Below, in pieces: positions 49,264 to 61,414 of a stretch of DNA of 64,000 nt (position 1 is its first letter; every line of letters begins with the position of its first letter). Location: contig NZ_CP018789.1 of the NCBI RefSeq assembly GCF_002139855.1, positions 62,001 through 126,000 on the forward strand, written 5' to 3'. The notes beneath the pieces are model-generated. The model was not told the DNA's origin. It saw only the letters and a list, made by a program, of their open reading frames with translations, and ran no database searches. The position numbers were made by a program, and so were the translations under genes. Source of the DNA: Campylobacter porcelli (GTDB taxonomy: Bacteria; Campylobacterota; Campylobacteria; Campylobacterales; Campylobacteraceae).

Positions 49264-52200
49264 ATGCTTAAAAAATCATTAATTTCTCTTATCGCTTCTC
49301 AAACTTATCTATTTGGTGCTTGGATAAATTTAACCCCTTGTGGGTGGGATGATGATTGTGCTATTTCTAGCGATGTTAGCGTTGAAGGTGTTTATGGTGT
49401 TGGTGGTGGCAAACTAAGTATAAATCAAGGTGCCACTATAACTAATAGCGGGTCTGTAACAATTTATCATAATGGTGATTTTGATATTGAAAATAGTGGT
49501 AATATTGTATTTACAGAAAATTCGAGTAGTAATTCTGGCATATACGCATTTACCACAAATGATTTAAATATAAACAATAGTGGGACAATAGAGAATAAAT
49601 CATCCAATAAAGCTGCTATATTGGTCGGTGGCGGCGGTAAAATAAACAGCATTACAAACTCTGGCACCATAAGTAGCAATGGATATGGTATATTGAGTGG
49701 TTCAGAAGATTCAAACTTTGGAGTAGATAGCATAGGTAAAATAACCAACACAGGCACCATAAGCACTACAAGCGGACAAAATGCCATCTATGGATTTGGC
49801 ACGATAGAGAGTATCGATAATAATCAAGGTGGCAAAATCACTGGTATAAATGTCTCAAATACGATTACAAATTTAAATAATTATGGGATTATAGAGGGGA
49901 ATGTAGTAGCTAAAAAGATAACAAAACTAAATAACGCTGGAAGTATTAGTGGAGATCTTATAGTAGAAGATGAGATAGAAAGCGTAGATGGCACGGGGAG
50001 TATAGGTGGTAGATTTATACTTGCTGGTGGGGATAATAAAGATATTAGCATCAAGCATAATCTAGGTAGCGGATTTGTCATACAAAGCGATAAAGATAGG
50101 ATCACAAATGAAACTCAGCTAATATCAAATAGTGCAGTGGCGTTTGAAGTTAATGCTAATGTAGGAGAGATAATAAATAAAAATACTATACAAAGCAGTG
50201 CTAATAAACCATCTTTACAAGTGGCATCTGACAAGGTGGTTAAGAAGCTAGAAAACCAAAGCACCGGTAAAATCTTAGGCGAAGAGGGGATTGTAAATAG
50301 CGGCAAAATAGTTATGCTAGATAATCTTGGCGATATAACTAAATTTAACAACCAGGGCGAGTTAGAAAACCTAAATAATCAAAAAAATATATCAAATTTA
50401 ACCAATCAATCAAATATAGATAAAATAGATAATTCTGGAAATATAGCTGATATTAAAAATCAAGGACAAATAGATAATCTAAATAATAAAAATATTATCA
50501 CTAGCATTGATAATATAAAAAACATTCAAACTATAAACAACCAAGGTAAGATAGATAGATTAAATAATCAAGGCAGTATAAGCAGTCTAGATAATAAAGA
50601 TAAGATATCAAATTTAGCCAATCAATCAAATATAGATAAGATAGATAACTCTGGAAATATATCAAATTTAATCAACACCCACACTATAACCACACTTAAT
50701 AACTCAAATAAAATTGATAATATCGATAATCAAAAAGATATAAACAGTATTAGCAACCAAAGCAAGATAACTACAATCAATAATCAAGGCAGTATAGATG
50801 AGATAATAAATGAAAAAGATATAAATAATATCTCTAATAAGCATATAATAGATAGCATTAAAAATCAAGGCAAAATAGTTATGCTAGATAATCTTGGCGA
50901 TATAACTAAATTTAACAACCAAGGCAGGTTAGAAAACCTAAATAATCAAAAAAATATATCAAATTTAACCAATCAATCAAATATAGATAAAATAGATAAC
51001 TCTGGAAATATAGCTGATATTAAAAATCAAGGACAAATAGATAATCTAAATAATAAAAATATTATCACTAGCATTGATAATATAAAAAACATTCAAACTA
51101 TAAACAACCAAGGCAAAATAGCAAATTTACAAAATTTTAAAACTATAGGTGGCGGTAAAATCGGGATTAATAATAGTAATAAAATAGGTTCATTAATCAA
51201 TCACGGCACTATAACTGCAAAGATTGGGCTAGATAATAGCGGAGTGATAGATAAGATAGATAATCAAGGCGTCATCGCTGGAGATAAATTTGGTATAAAT
51301 AATAGCTCAGTAATCTCAAATTTGATTAATTCAGGGACTATAAGTGGCAAGGAAGCAGCTATAAATAATGAAGGCGTGATAGAAAAGCTAACTCTTATGC
51401 CAAGCTCAAAACTCTTAAGCGACTCACAAACGATAATCAAAAATAGCGGAATTATAGGCGAGATAGATAGTCAAATACAGATTGATAAAAAAACTTCGAT
51501 TGTTATTGATAATGATAGTGTGCTTAGTAGGGTTAATATTAAAACTGATATGAGTGGGCTAGATTATGGGGTGAAAAATAGCGGCGAGATTACAGATTTG
51601 ATAATTAATGCGAATTTAGAAGGCGAAAATCACGCTGGGATTAGCAATAATAACACCATATCAAAGATTACAAATAGTAGCACTCTAAGCGGATATAATG
51701 GAATTTACAATGATAACTACATAGGCACTATAGAAAATAATGGCACGATTATATCTCATTCTAGCACGGCTATTTATAACGATGGAACAATAGATAAGAT
51801 AGATAATAATGGTAAGATAGTAGGCGATATTATCAATAACTCGCCAAATACTATTAAACAGCTAATAAACTCTGGCGAGATAACTGGAAATATGATAAAT
51901 AACGCTGGAATGAATGTAGGTCTATACACTCAAGATAAAGCTATAGAAAATAAAGGCAAAATAGCTGGAATAATCAACCACGGCACCATAAGAGCGAAAA
52001 AATATGGAATTTATAATGATATTGGTGCTAATATATCAAATTTAGCTAATTACGGCAAGATAATATTTAAAGATCAAAATGGTGCTCAAATATATAATAA
52101 TGGAAATATAGATATTACTATGTGGGGCATTAGCTTAGGCGGGACTAGCCTAAGCAGTATAGATACCACTAATGGCAATGCCAATATAGATGATAGGATA

Positions 52201-53370
52201 TTTGTAGCTGGGGATAATGTAGATGGGATTAAATTTGGTAATAACTCCATCATAGTCTCATCAGGTAGTAGCACCGGTGGCGTGCATGCACTAGATAATA
52301 TGGTATTAAAGCATAATGGCACTAGCTATATCGGAGTGGGCGATGAGATTGGTATAAACTGTGATACGCTGGTATTTAACAATAATGGAATAATGAATAT
52401 GACTTGTATAACCTTAGCTGGTGGCGGACAAGCTATAAATATAATCTCTAATAAAGCTAAAGTAGATATACCGCGAGTATGGATAAACAATCACACTATA
52501 TCTAGCAACACCCATATGGATATACTAAGGAAGCTGAATTTAACAAATTTTGATTTAAGCAGTGATGACTGGGTGGGATTTGCTACGCCATATGCTAGCC
52601 ATACAAAGCTAAATTTACAAAATGGCAAAGCCACCACAAATACTTATGGTGCTCTAATAGGAGCTAGTAAAACCCTAGATATAGGTGCTATGGTGGCACT
52701 TTATACTGGCTATGAGTATGCTAGTACCAATATGCCAAGAAGCTCTAGCTTAGATGATAGATCATACTACACAGGGGTTAGCTACTATGGGGAGTTAAAT
52801 TTGTTAGATAGGATAGATGCGTATGTCAAATTACATAGTGCATATAAATATACTAAAAGCAAAATAGTTAAATTAGATGAGGCTAGGACAACGACGCTAG
52901 AGTATCTAAATTCAGATAGAGCTAGATTAAGCTCCATAGGTGCTAGTGCGGCTCTTGGGGTCAATATCTACCAAAATAATAACACCATATCCCCAGAGCT
53001 ATCTCTAGGCTATGATAGAATAAATATAAGCAATTATACTTTAGGCTATGAAGAGTATGCTAAATCTCATCTAAACTTGCCAAATTTATCAGCCTCCATC
53101 GCATGGCAAAAGGATTATGAAAATATTTACACCACGGCAAAAATTGGGGTAAAAAGGCTATTAAGCGATACTCACAAAACCGCCTTAAAATATCAAAATT
53201 TAAATATGGATAAGGCAGATACTAAGCTCATTAACACCTATATAGATACAAGCTTAGCCTTAGGATGTAAGGTAGATGATAATACAAATTTATCTATAAT
53301 CTACTATGGCAATTACGCTAATGAAGCAAAAAGCCACTCTATTATGGCTCAAATGGAGAGTAAATTTTAA
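49264..53370 (+). CDS. Autotransporter (type Va secretion) with Asn-rich repetitive passenger
   Basis: About 1368 residues. A signal peptide (MLKKSLISLIASQTYLFGA) is followed by a passenger of about 1070 residues built from short repeats of the form N-x-G-x-I-x-x-I-x-N, typical of a beta-helix. The C-terminal ~270 residues form the beta-barrel (GALIGASKTLDIGAMVALYT onward), ending in the aromatic F of MAQMESKF. It should be a surface adhesin; no enzymatic motif was seen. An internal 245-bp segment is duplicated. A TTG 9 nt upstream (49255) is an alternative start. Weak start signals and the upstream G10 tract suggest variable expression. Confidence 0.9.
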   Translation: MLKKSLISLIASQTYLFGAWINLTPCGWDDDCAISSDVSVEGVYGVGGGKLSINQGATITNSGSVTIYHNGDFDIENSGNIVFTENSSSNSGIYAFTTNDLNINNSGTIENKSSNKAAILVGGGGKINSITNSGTISSNGYGILSGSEDSNFGVDSIGKITNTGTISTTSGQNAIYGFGTIESIDNNQGGKITGINVSNTITNLNNYGIIEGNVVAKKITKLNNAGSISGDLIVEDEIESVDGTGSIGGRFILAGGDNKDISIKHNLGSGFVIQSDKDRITNETQLISNSAVAFEVNANVGEIINKNTIQSSANKPSLQVASDKVVKKLENQSTGKILGEEGIVNSGKIVMLDNLGDITKFNNQGELENLNNQKNISNLTNQSNIDKIDNSGNIADIKNQGQIDNLNNKNIITSIDNIKNIQTINNQGKIDRLNNQGSISSLDNKDKISNLANQSNIDKIDNSGNISNLINTHTITTLNNSNKIDNIDNQKDINSISNQSKITTINNQGSIDEIINEKDINNISNKHIIDSIKNQGKIVMLDNLGDITKFNNQGRLENLNNQKNISNLTNQSNIDKIDNSGNIADIKNQGQIDNLNNKNIITSIDNIKNIQTINNQGKIANLQNFKTIGGGKIGINNSNKIGSLINHGTITAKIGLDNSGVIDKIDNQGVIAGDKFGINNSSVISNLINSGTISGKEAAINNEGVIEKLTLMPSSKLLSDSQTIIKNSGIIGEIDSQIQIDKKTSIVIDNDSVLSRVNIKTDMSGLDYGVKNSGEITDLIINANLEGENHAGISNNNTISKITNSSTLSGYNGIYNDNYIGTIENNGTIISHSSTAIYNDGTIDKIDNNGKIVGDIINNSPNTIKQLINSGEITGNMINNAGMNVGLYTQDKAIENKGKIAGIINHGTIRAKKYGIYNDIGANISNLANYGKIIFKDQNGAQIYNNGNIDITMWGISLGGTSLSSIDTTNGNANIDDRIFVAGDNVDGIKFGNNSIIVSSGSSTGGVHALDNMVLKHNGTSYIGVGDEIGINCDTLVFNNNGIMNMTCITLAGGGQAINIISNKAKVDIPRVWINNHTISSNTHMDILRKLNLTNFDLSSDDWVGFATPYASHTKLNLQNGKATTNTYGALIGASKTLDIGAMVALYTGYEYASTNMPRSSSLDDRSYYTGVSYYGELNLLDRIDAYVKLHSAYKYTKSKIVKLDEARTTTLEYLNSDRARLSSIGASAALGVNIYQNNNTISPELSLGYDRINISNYTLGYEEYAKSHLNLPNLSASIAWQKDYENIYTTAKIGVKRLLSDTHKTALKYQNLNMDKADTKLINTYIDTSLALGCKVDDNTNLSIIYYGNYANEAKSHSIMAQMESKF
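50302..51113 (+). repeat. 245-bp direct duplication inside the autotransporter
   Basis: 50302-50546 and 50869-51113 are almost identical; only scattered changes are visible. The offset is 567 bp, a whole number of codons. The 322 bp between them have a similar repeat style. Recombination between the copies would remove or add 189 residues in frame. Confidence 0.9.
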
Positions 53371-53463
53371 TAAAAATCAAATTTATATTTAAATTTTATT
53401 AGGCTATTAGCTTTTTTAAGATAAAATAACCCCATTTGTATAACCAAAATCACAAGGAAAATT

Positions 53464-56014
<2,551 letters not shown>

Positions 56015-56021
56015 GTGTCAA

Positions 56022-56732
56022 ATGAAAAAAATTATATTAATAGCAAGTTGTGCTATAGCTTTATTAGCTAGAGAAAATCCGTTTGTTCCTGATGATATTA
56101 ATGTTACTACGCTAGACTCAACAAATGTTAGCGAAAATGCTCCAAAACTAGATAGAGTAATTGCTAAATTCCCAAGCGATGCTAGGGAGCTAGTGAGTGC
56201 GACTTTTAGCTATAAATCTATAGATGGTAGCATTAAGCAAAAAATAGTTGATATTAATGCGAGTTTTGACTGGCATGATGATATAATCATCTCATCGCAA
56301 TCGCCAGTAACTACTCAGGCTACCCCAGCCCTTGATGTGTCTGTAACTACTACTGATGAGCAGACCAAACAAGCTGTGGCTAAACAAGCAGCACCAAAGC
56401 CACTTAGCGTTTCGCCAAAGATAGAGCCACCGCTAAAAAGCGTTTCGTTTATGGATTTTATCAAATTTGATATTTTCAACTCAAAAATTGAGATTATTAG
56501 CAGTGATGAGATGATAAGGGATTTTATCATTAATAAGCCTGATAAAATCGTTATGGATTTTAGCAGAAGTAGCGATTTTACCACAAAAACTATAAAAATC
56601 GACAAAGGCCCACTAAAAAAAGCCACAATAGGAGCCCACAAGGGATATTATAGGGTTGTTCTGTTTTTAGATGGTAATTACTATTATGCCATAAGACAAA
56701 GTGGCAATGGATATACTTTGACACTTAGATAA
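56022..56732 (+). CDS. AMIN-domain periplasmic protein, CgpA-like glycoprotein
   Basis: A 236-residue protein with a signal peptide (MKKIILIASCAIALLA). A low-complexity T/A/P-rich linker lies at about 95-135, and a C-terminal AMIN-like domain follows (IKFDIFNSKIEIISSDEMIR to the end), a fold that binds peptidoglycan. Two bacterial N-glycosylation sequons, D25-I-N-V-T and D77-I-N-A-S, fit the Pgl system. The gene after recA-eno and a small membrane protein in C. jejuni is the glycoprotein CgpA, which this matches by place and features. Confidence 0.8.
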   Translation: MKKIILIASCAIALLARENPFVPDDINVTTLDSTNVSENAPKLDRVIAKFPSDARELVSATFSYKSIDGSIKQKIVDINASFDWHDDIIISSQSPVTTQATPALDVSVTTTDEQTKQAVAKQAAPKPLSVSPKIEPPLKSVSFMDFIKFDIFNSKIEIISSDEMIRDFIINKPDKIVMDFSRSSDFTTKTIKIDKGPLKKATIGAHKGYYRVVLFLDGNYYYAIRQSGNGYTLTLR

Positions 56733-56761
56733 GGCTTAAAGGCAGTTGATTAAAGAAATTT

Positions 56762-57331
56762 ATGGTTAATATTTGCGGTGTTGATGAGGCTGGTAGGGGT
56801 GCTTTAGCTGGTGAGTTAGTGGTTTGTGGGTGTGCTTTTAATGGCGATACAAGTGAGCTTGGCTTAAAAGATTCTAAGAAGCTAACTCCTAAAGCAAGGA
56901 AGAAAATATATCTAAATTTGGTTGAAAAATGCGAATTTATAACCATATATTTTAACAATAAAATTATAGATGAAATAGGGCTTAGCAATTGTTTAAGACA
57001 AGCGTTAATGGTGATTAAATTTCACTTTAAAGATCACAAGATAATCTATGATGGGAATTGTGATTACGGGATTAAAGGGATTACAACCATAGTCAAAGCA
57101 GATGCGAAGGTGCCCGAAGTTAGTGCTGCTAGTATCATTGCTAAGGTTAGTAGAGATATGCAAATGCGATCTTTTGATTATTTATATCCAAATTTTGGCT
57201 ATGCTAAGCATAAGGGTTATGGGGTCAAGGCTCATATAGAAGCACTTAGAAAATATGGCTCAAATGAATTGACTAGACTAAGCTTTAAGCCAAAAGCCCT
57301 TCAAAGCTCTCTTTTTGGAGATAAAATTTGA
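56762..57331 (+). CDS. rnhB: Ribonuclease HII
   Basis: A 189-residue enzyme that cuts RNA in RNA-DNA hybrids. The catalytic motif is GVDEAGRGALAGELV, with further acidic residues in KADAKVPEVSAASIIAKVSRD. Length and motif spacing are typical. It overlaps the next gene by 4 bp. Confidence 0.94.
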   Translation: MVNICGVDEAGRGALAGELVVCGCAFNGDTSELGLKDSKKLTPKARKKIYLNLVEKCEFITIYFNNKIIDEIGLSNCLRQALMVIKFHFKDHKIIYDGNCDYGIKGITTIVKADAKVPEVSAASIIAKVSRDMQMRSFDYLYPNFGYAKHKGYGVKAHIEALRKYGSNELTRLSFKPKALQSSLFGDKI

Positions 57332-58389
57332 GTATTTTAGAGTTTTTGTATCAAAATCCGCCAAAATCAAGAGAGTTTTTAGAGCGAAAAATCAAAATCG
57401 AAAGCCCAAAAACCCTATTAAAAGGCGTTAATGGTAGCGGAAAAAGCTCACTTATTTTAAACCATTTAAGCAAATTTGAGAAGTTTTTGTATATCGATCT
57501 TGATGATGTAAGAAGCTTTGGCGTGGAGCAAAATCTTGATGAGTTTATTAAGGCTAATGGCATAAATGCAGTAGCGATTGAAAATGTAAAAGAGCCACCT
57601 ATCTTGCCAAATTGCGATAATATTATTGTCTCTACTGATTTAAACTCACTTCATATAGATGGGCTTGATGAGCTTGAGATATTTGGGTTAGATTATGAAG
57701 AATTCATACTATTTTATCGTAAAAATTATGATGCTAAAACGCTTTTTAGCCACTTTTTAAATCGTGGAAATCTAGCTTTTAGTCCATTTTTAAGCGAATT
57801 TGAGATTGGAGCGTTTTTACAAAAGCATATAAAAGCCTCAAAAGGGGAGTTGAATGCCAAAATCTTAGCAAATATAGCTAATTACATACATCAGCCACTA
57901 AATATATTTAAAATTTATAAATCCTTAAAATCGCATATGAAGCTTAGCAAGGATAAGCTGTATCAAAATATTTTAGATCTTAAAGATCAAAATATTATAA
58001 AAACTATTTATAATATAGATGAAAATAGTAATTTAAAAAGGGTGTATTTTAGCGATTTTGCGTTAAAGACGGCGTTAAATTTACATAAAGATCCTAAGGC
58101 GATAATAGCAAATATGGTATTTTGCGAACTCTTAAAGCTAAAAAAAGAGATAAAATATAGCAATTATCTTGATTTTATCATTCCAGATATGAATTTGGGG
58201 ATTTTGGTTTTGCCGTTTTTACCGTTTGAGCTTGCAGTTTTAAAAGCTAAAAAGCTAAGTAATTATTGTAATGAGCTTGGGCTAAAAAGGGTAGATATAA
58301 TATCAAATTCGCAAAGTCAGATTGTGAAATTTGATAAAATCACATACAATATAATGCCGTTTTGGCAGTGGGCTGTGTGGCTACATTAG
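57328..58389 (+). CDS. ATP-binding protein (AAA-type, DUF4143-like layout)
   Basis: A 353-residue protein. A P-loop (LLKGVNGSGKSSLIL) is at about 31-45 and a Walker-B-like FLYIDLDDVRSF at about 60. The middle is helical and the C-terminal part could be a nuclease-like or winged-helix domain (FIIPDMNLGILVLPF). The pattern resembles prokaryotic AAA ATPases with an archaeal-type C-domain. The function is unknown. It is coupled to rnhB by a 4-bp overlap (ATGA type) and converges with the EF-hand gene cluster. Confidence 0.75.
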   Translation: MSILEFLYQNPPKSREFLERKIKIESPKTLLKGVNGSGKSSLILNHLSKFEKFLYIDLDDVRSFGVEQNLDEFIKANGINAVAIENVKEPPILPNCDNIIVSTDLNSLHIDGLDELEIFGLDYEEFILFYRKNYDAKTLFSHFLNRGNLAFSPFLSEFEIGAFLQKHIKASKGELNAKILANIANYIHQPLNIFKIYKSLKSHMKLSKDKLYQNILDLKDQNIIKTIYNIDENSNLKRVYFSDFALKTALNLHKDPKAIIANMVFCELLKLKKEIKYSNYLDFIIPDMNLGILVLPFLPFELAVLKAKKLSNYCNELGLKRVDIISNSQSQIVKFDKITYNIMPFWQWAVWLH

Positions 58390-58396
58390 GCCTTAA

Positions 58397-59317
58397 TCAC
58401 ACTCTAAAATCCACTTTGGCTATATTAGCACTTATATTTTCTATAACTGAGCTTAAATTAATCAGTTTATCATCTTGTAATAATCCAGCCTTAGATAATA
58501 GTGCTTTTTCTTCAGGGGTTAAAGTGCTACCAGATCTTTGTTTGTTATATGCTATAACAACTCTATTATCAGCTTCATCTACGCTTAAATTTATATTTTG
58601 TTTTTCTTTTAGTATATAGTTTATTACATCATCTACATCTTCTTTGTGCTCTTTTTTGTTTATTAATTCGCCATAGCTTAACTTGCCATTGCTATTTTTA
58701 TCACTATTTAGCGTTCTATTTAGCTCTTTTTCTATTGTATCGCTTGTGTATTTGTTATTATTAGACATTGTTGAGTGTCTATTTTGGAATTCTTTAGTAT
58801 ATTGTGTATAGCCGCTAGCTCCATCGGCTATTGCTTTCATAGTTCCTAAATAGTAGCTACCTTCAGAGCCAAACCCCGAATATGTATCCATAAGCTCTAC
58901 GCTACTCATAAATCCATCGCTATTACTATCAGCTTCTAAATATCCCCTTTTATAAGCAATATCCCCAAACCATCCCCCTACAAAGCTCTCAGCCTTACCA
59001 TTTAAGATAGTTGAGCCATCATCTCTGCTAAAAAAATCTTTCGTATCAAATACACTTTTAAGCTTATTTAAATTCTCATCACTAAGACCTATTTTTATAT
59101 ACTCTCCACTTGTATTATCTTTAAAATATACTTGATTTTTAAAAGCACTCTCATTAAAATTTACTTTAATCTTTGTGCTAGTCATGCTGTCTATACTATT
59201 ATCAAGCTTGGATAGCTCAGTATCACTTCTGCTATTTATGGCTTGTTTTTGGAGTGAGAACATACTTATACCAGCTATGCTCTCATATCCAAAGTGGTTA
59301 AATTTTAATTTATCCAT
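58397..59317 (-). CDS. EF-hand protein, copy 2
   Basis: A 306-residue protein with no signal peptide and no membrane span. Two canonical EF-hand loops are seen: D130-SNSDGFMSSV-E141 and D206-KNSNGKLSYG-E217. Residues 19-149 and the C-terminal ~60 residues are almost identical to the upstream copy, while 150-187 and 215-247 differ. The N-terminus (FSLQKQAINSRSDTELSKLD) could be an export signal of the flagellar type III route, but this is speculation. It follows a small exported peptide gene by 6 bp. The family is not recognised. Confidence 0.8.
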   Translation of the reverse strand: MDKLKFNHFGYESIAGISMFSLQKQAINSRSDTELSKLDNSIDSMTSTKIKVNFNESAFKNQVYFKDNTSGEYIKIGLSDENLNKLKSVFDTKDFFSRDDGSTILNGKAESFVGGWFGDIAYKRGYLEADSNSDGFMSSVELMDTYSGFGSEGSYYLGTMKAIADGASGYTQYTKEFQNRHSTMSNNNKYTSDTIEKELNRTLNSDKNSNGKLSYGELINKKEHKEDVDDVINYILKEKQNINLSVDEADNRVVIAYNKQRSGSTLTPEEKALLSKAGLLQDDKLINLSSVIENISANIAKVDFRV

Positions 59318-59323
59318 ATTAAA

Positions 59324-59533
59324 CTACCTTTTATTAGCCCAGCTTCCAGCAATGCACCCATACCACGCACAAAACGCATTAGAATATATACTTTGATGAT
59401 AAGTTTGTGAGTTTGTATTAGCATTATAGTTATTATTATATGGTTCTATAACCTTATTATAATAGTCATTATACAGCGTCCCAGCAAATAAAAAATTAGC
59501 AATCACAACTGATAGAAAAATAATTTTTCTCAT
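59324..59533 (-). CDS. Small exported peptide, copy 2
   Basis: A 69-residue protein with a signal peptide (MRKIIFLSVVIANFLFAG) and a mature part rich in Y and N (YNDYYNKVIEPYNNNYNAN) ending with CAWYGC, a possible disulfide pair. The ATG at 59533 has AGGAGTTAATT before it, so it is preferred over the longer frame. It is paired with the EF-hand gene 6 bp downstream. No family is recognised. Confidence 0.78.
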   Translation of the reverse strand: MRKIIFLSVVIANFLFAGTLYNDYYNKVIEPYNNNYNANTNSQTYHQSIYSNAFCAWYGCIAGSWANKR

Positions 59534-59560
59534 AATTAACTCCTGTTTATAAAATATCAA

Positions 59561-60478
59561 TCACACTCTAAAATCCACTTTGGTTATATTAGCACTTATA
59601 TTTTCTATAACTGAGCTTAAATTAATCAGCTTATCATCTTGTAATAATCCAGCCTTAGATAAGAGTGCTTTTTCTTCAGGGGTTAAAGTGCTACCAGATC
59701 TTTGCTTGTTATATGCTATAACAACTCTATTATCAGCTTCATCTACACTTAGATCTAGCTCATACCCTTCTAAAAAATTTATTTGATCAATTACATCTTG
59801 CTCGTGCTCATCTTTATTCATAACCTCCCCATAAGTTATATTTCCATCGCTATTTTTATCACTATTTAGCGTTCTATTTAGCTCTTTTTCTATTGTATCG
59901 CTTGTGTATTTATTCTCTTTTACCATAGTGGAGTGTTTTTGTGTAAAGTTTTTATCAAATTTTATATATCCTTCTATATTTGTGGCGATGTCTGCCTTGA
60001 TAGTCATAGAATATACTCCTTCTGACATAAACCCCGAATATGTATCCATAAGCTCTACGCTACTCATAAATCCATCGCTATTACTATCAGCTTCTAAATA
60101 TCCCCTTTTATAAGCAATATCCCCAAACCATCCCCCTACAAAGCTCTCAGCCTTACCATTTAAGATAGTTGAGCCATCATCTCTGCTAAAAAAATCTTTC
60201 GTATCAAATACACTTTTAAGCTTATTTAAATTCTCATCACTAAGACCTATTTTTATATACTCTCCACTTGTATTATCTTTAAAATATACTTGATTTTTAA
60301 AAGCACTCTCATTAAAATTTACTTTAATCTTTGTGCTAGTCATGCTGTCTATACTATTATCAAGCTTGGATAGCTCAGTATCACTTCTGCTATTTATGGC
60401 TTGTTTTTGGAGTGAGAAAACGCTACTACTAGCTACCTTTTCATATCCGCTAAAGCTAAATTCAGATCTTTTTATCAA
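59561..60478 (-). CDS. EF-hand protein, copy 1
   Basis: A 305-residue paralogue of the protein at 58397-59317. It contains EF-hand loops with DSNSDGFMSSVE and DKNSDGNITYGE. The first ~20 residues and two internal stretches differ from the other copy; the rest is nearly identical in DNA, which suggests recent duplication or gene conversion. It lies 13 bp after the first small peptide gene. Calcium binding is expected from the loops; the cellular role is unknown. Confidence 0.8.
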   Translation of the reverse strand: MIKRSEFSFSGYEKVASSSVFSLQKQAINSRSDTELSKLDNSIDSMTSTKIKVNFNESAFKNQVYFKDNTSGEYIKIGLSDENLNKLKSVFDTKDFFSRDDGSTILNGKAESFVGGWFGDIAYKRGYLEADSNSDGFMSSVELMDTYSGFMSEGVYSMTIKADIATNIEGYIKFDKNFTQKHSTMVKENKYTSDTIEKELNRTLNSDKNSDGNITYGEVMNKDEHEQDVIDQINFLEGYELDLSVDEADNRVVIAYNKQRSGSTLTPEEKALLSKAGLLQDDKLINLSSVIENISANITKVDFRV

Positions 60479-60491
60479 GGAATACCCTTTG

Positions 60492-60692
60492 TTATTTTTT
60501 ATGATTACTTAAGCACCCATACCACGCACAAAACGCATTAGAATATATACTTTGATGATAAGTTTGTGAGTTTGTATTAGCATTATAGTTATTATTATAT
60601 GGTTTTATAACCTTATTATAATAGTCATTATACAGCGTCCCACCAAATGAAAAATTAGCAACCACAACCGATAGAAAAATAATTTTTCTCAT
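60492..60692 (-). CDS. Small exported peptide, copy 1
   Basis: A 66-residue protein with a signal peptide (MRKIIFLSVVVANFSF) and a Y/N-rich mature part almost identical to copy 2, including CAWYGC. The C-terminus differs (LSNHKK against the longer tail of copy 2). The ribosome site is AAAGGAG. It is the first gene of the four-gene operon. Confidence 0.78.
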   Translation of the reverse strand: MRKIIFLSVVVANFSFGGTLYNDYYNKVIKPYNNNYNANTNSQTYHQSIYSNAFCAWYGCLSNHKK

Positions 60693-60923
60693 AATTAACT
60701 CCTTTGATTATATTTTTTAGATAATCATAGCAGAAATTTTACAAAAATATTATATTTGTTTCCATATTTTTCACAATTATTCTAATATATGTTACGAATT
60801 TACACAACTAATAGTAAAATAATCTTTTAAAGCATAAAAAATATAAATTAATCTATAATATTGCCGATGCTTAAATCTAAGAGTATTCCAATATACTCGA
60901 ATTTCAAAAATGGAGAATTTGGT

Positions 60924-60989
60924 ATGAGAAAAATTATTTTTTTCTTAAGTTTTCTAGCGTCATCTGCTTTTAGAATTTGTAATTGGTAG
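60924..60989 (+). CDS. Possible 21-codon leader or remnant of the small-peptide family
   Basis: A short frame MRKIIFFLSFLASSAFRICNW on the opposite strand to the duplicated cluster. Its start resembles the signal peptide of the two small exported proteins. It may be a truncated third copy or a leader for the gene at 60996. The region 60693-60923 is otherwise AT-rich with no other gene. Confidence 0.35.
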   Translation: MRKIIFFLSFLASSAFRICNW

Positions 60990-60995
60990 GCGAAT

Positions 60996-61307
60996 ATGGC
61001 TCTTGTAGATGTTTGCGGAAAGCTCATTGATACCACTCTTAAATTTGTTGGCAAACCCGCTTTAGACTTTGCTCAAATAGAGTTAGAAAAGCAAATAGCT
61101 AGACAAAAAGAGGAGCAAAAAAAGCTTTTAAGCATAGAATATACCAAAGAAGAGCTTAGTATCAATGCTACAAATAGTAACACAGATACCAGCTCTACAG
61201 ATACACAATCTACCCAAACTAGCCAATCTGCTGTAGATAGTAGTAGTTTTGATGGAATTGATATAAGCTACTCAAGAACATATCTAAAGCTTGATATATA
61301 TGTTTAA
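60996..61307 (+). CDS. Hypothetical protein (103 aa)
   Basis: A soluble protein with an amphipathic helical N-terminal half (FAQIELEKQIARQKEEQKKL) and a central S/T-rich, low-complexity stretch (about residues 53-85). No domain is recognised. It starts 6 bp after the 21-codon frame; the ribosome site is weak (TAGGCGA). Composition suggests a coiled-coil adaptor or a surface-associated protein. Confidence is moderate because the frame is short. Confidence 0.55.
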   Translation: MALVDVCGKLIDTTLKFVGKPALDFAQIELEKQIARQKEEQKKLLSIEYTKEELSINATNSNTDTSSTDTQSTQTSQSAVDSSSFDGIDISYSRTYLKLDIYV

Positions 61308-61414
61308 GTCCCTATTTAAGGGGCTTATATAAATTTATAATTTTAATAAATGTAACATAATCACAGATATAATTTTAAAATTTAGCTATAATTATAAAAA
61401 TTTAAGGAGAAAAT

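Noticed and set aside
49881-50351. Minus-strand frames inside the autotransporter
   Set aside because: Shadows created by the repetitive Asn/Ile codons of the passenger.
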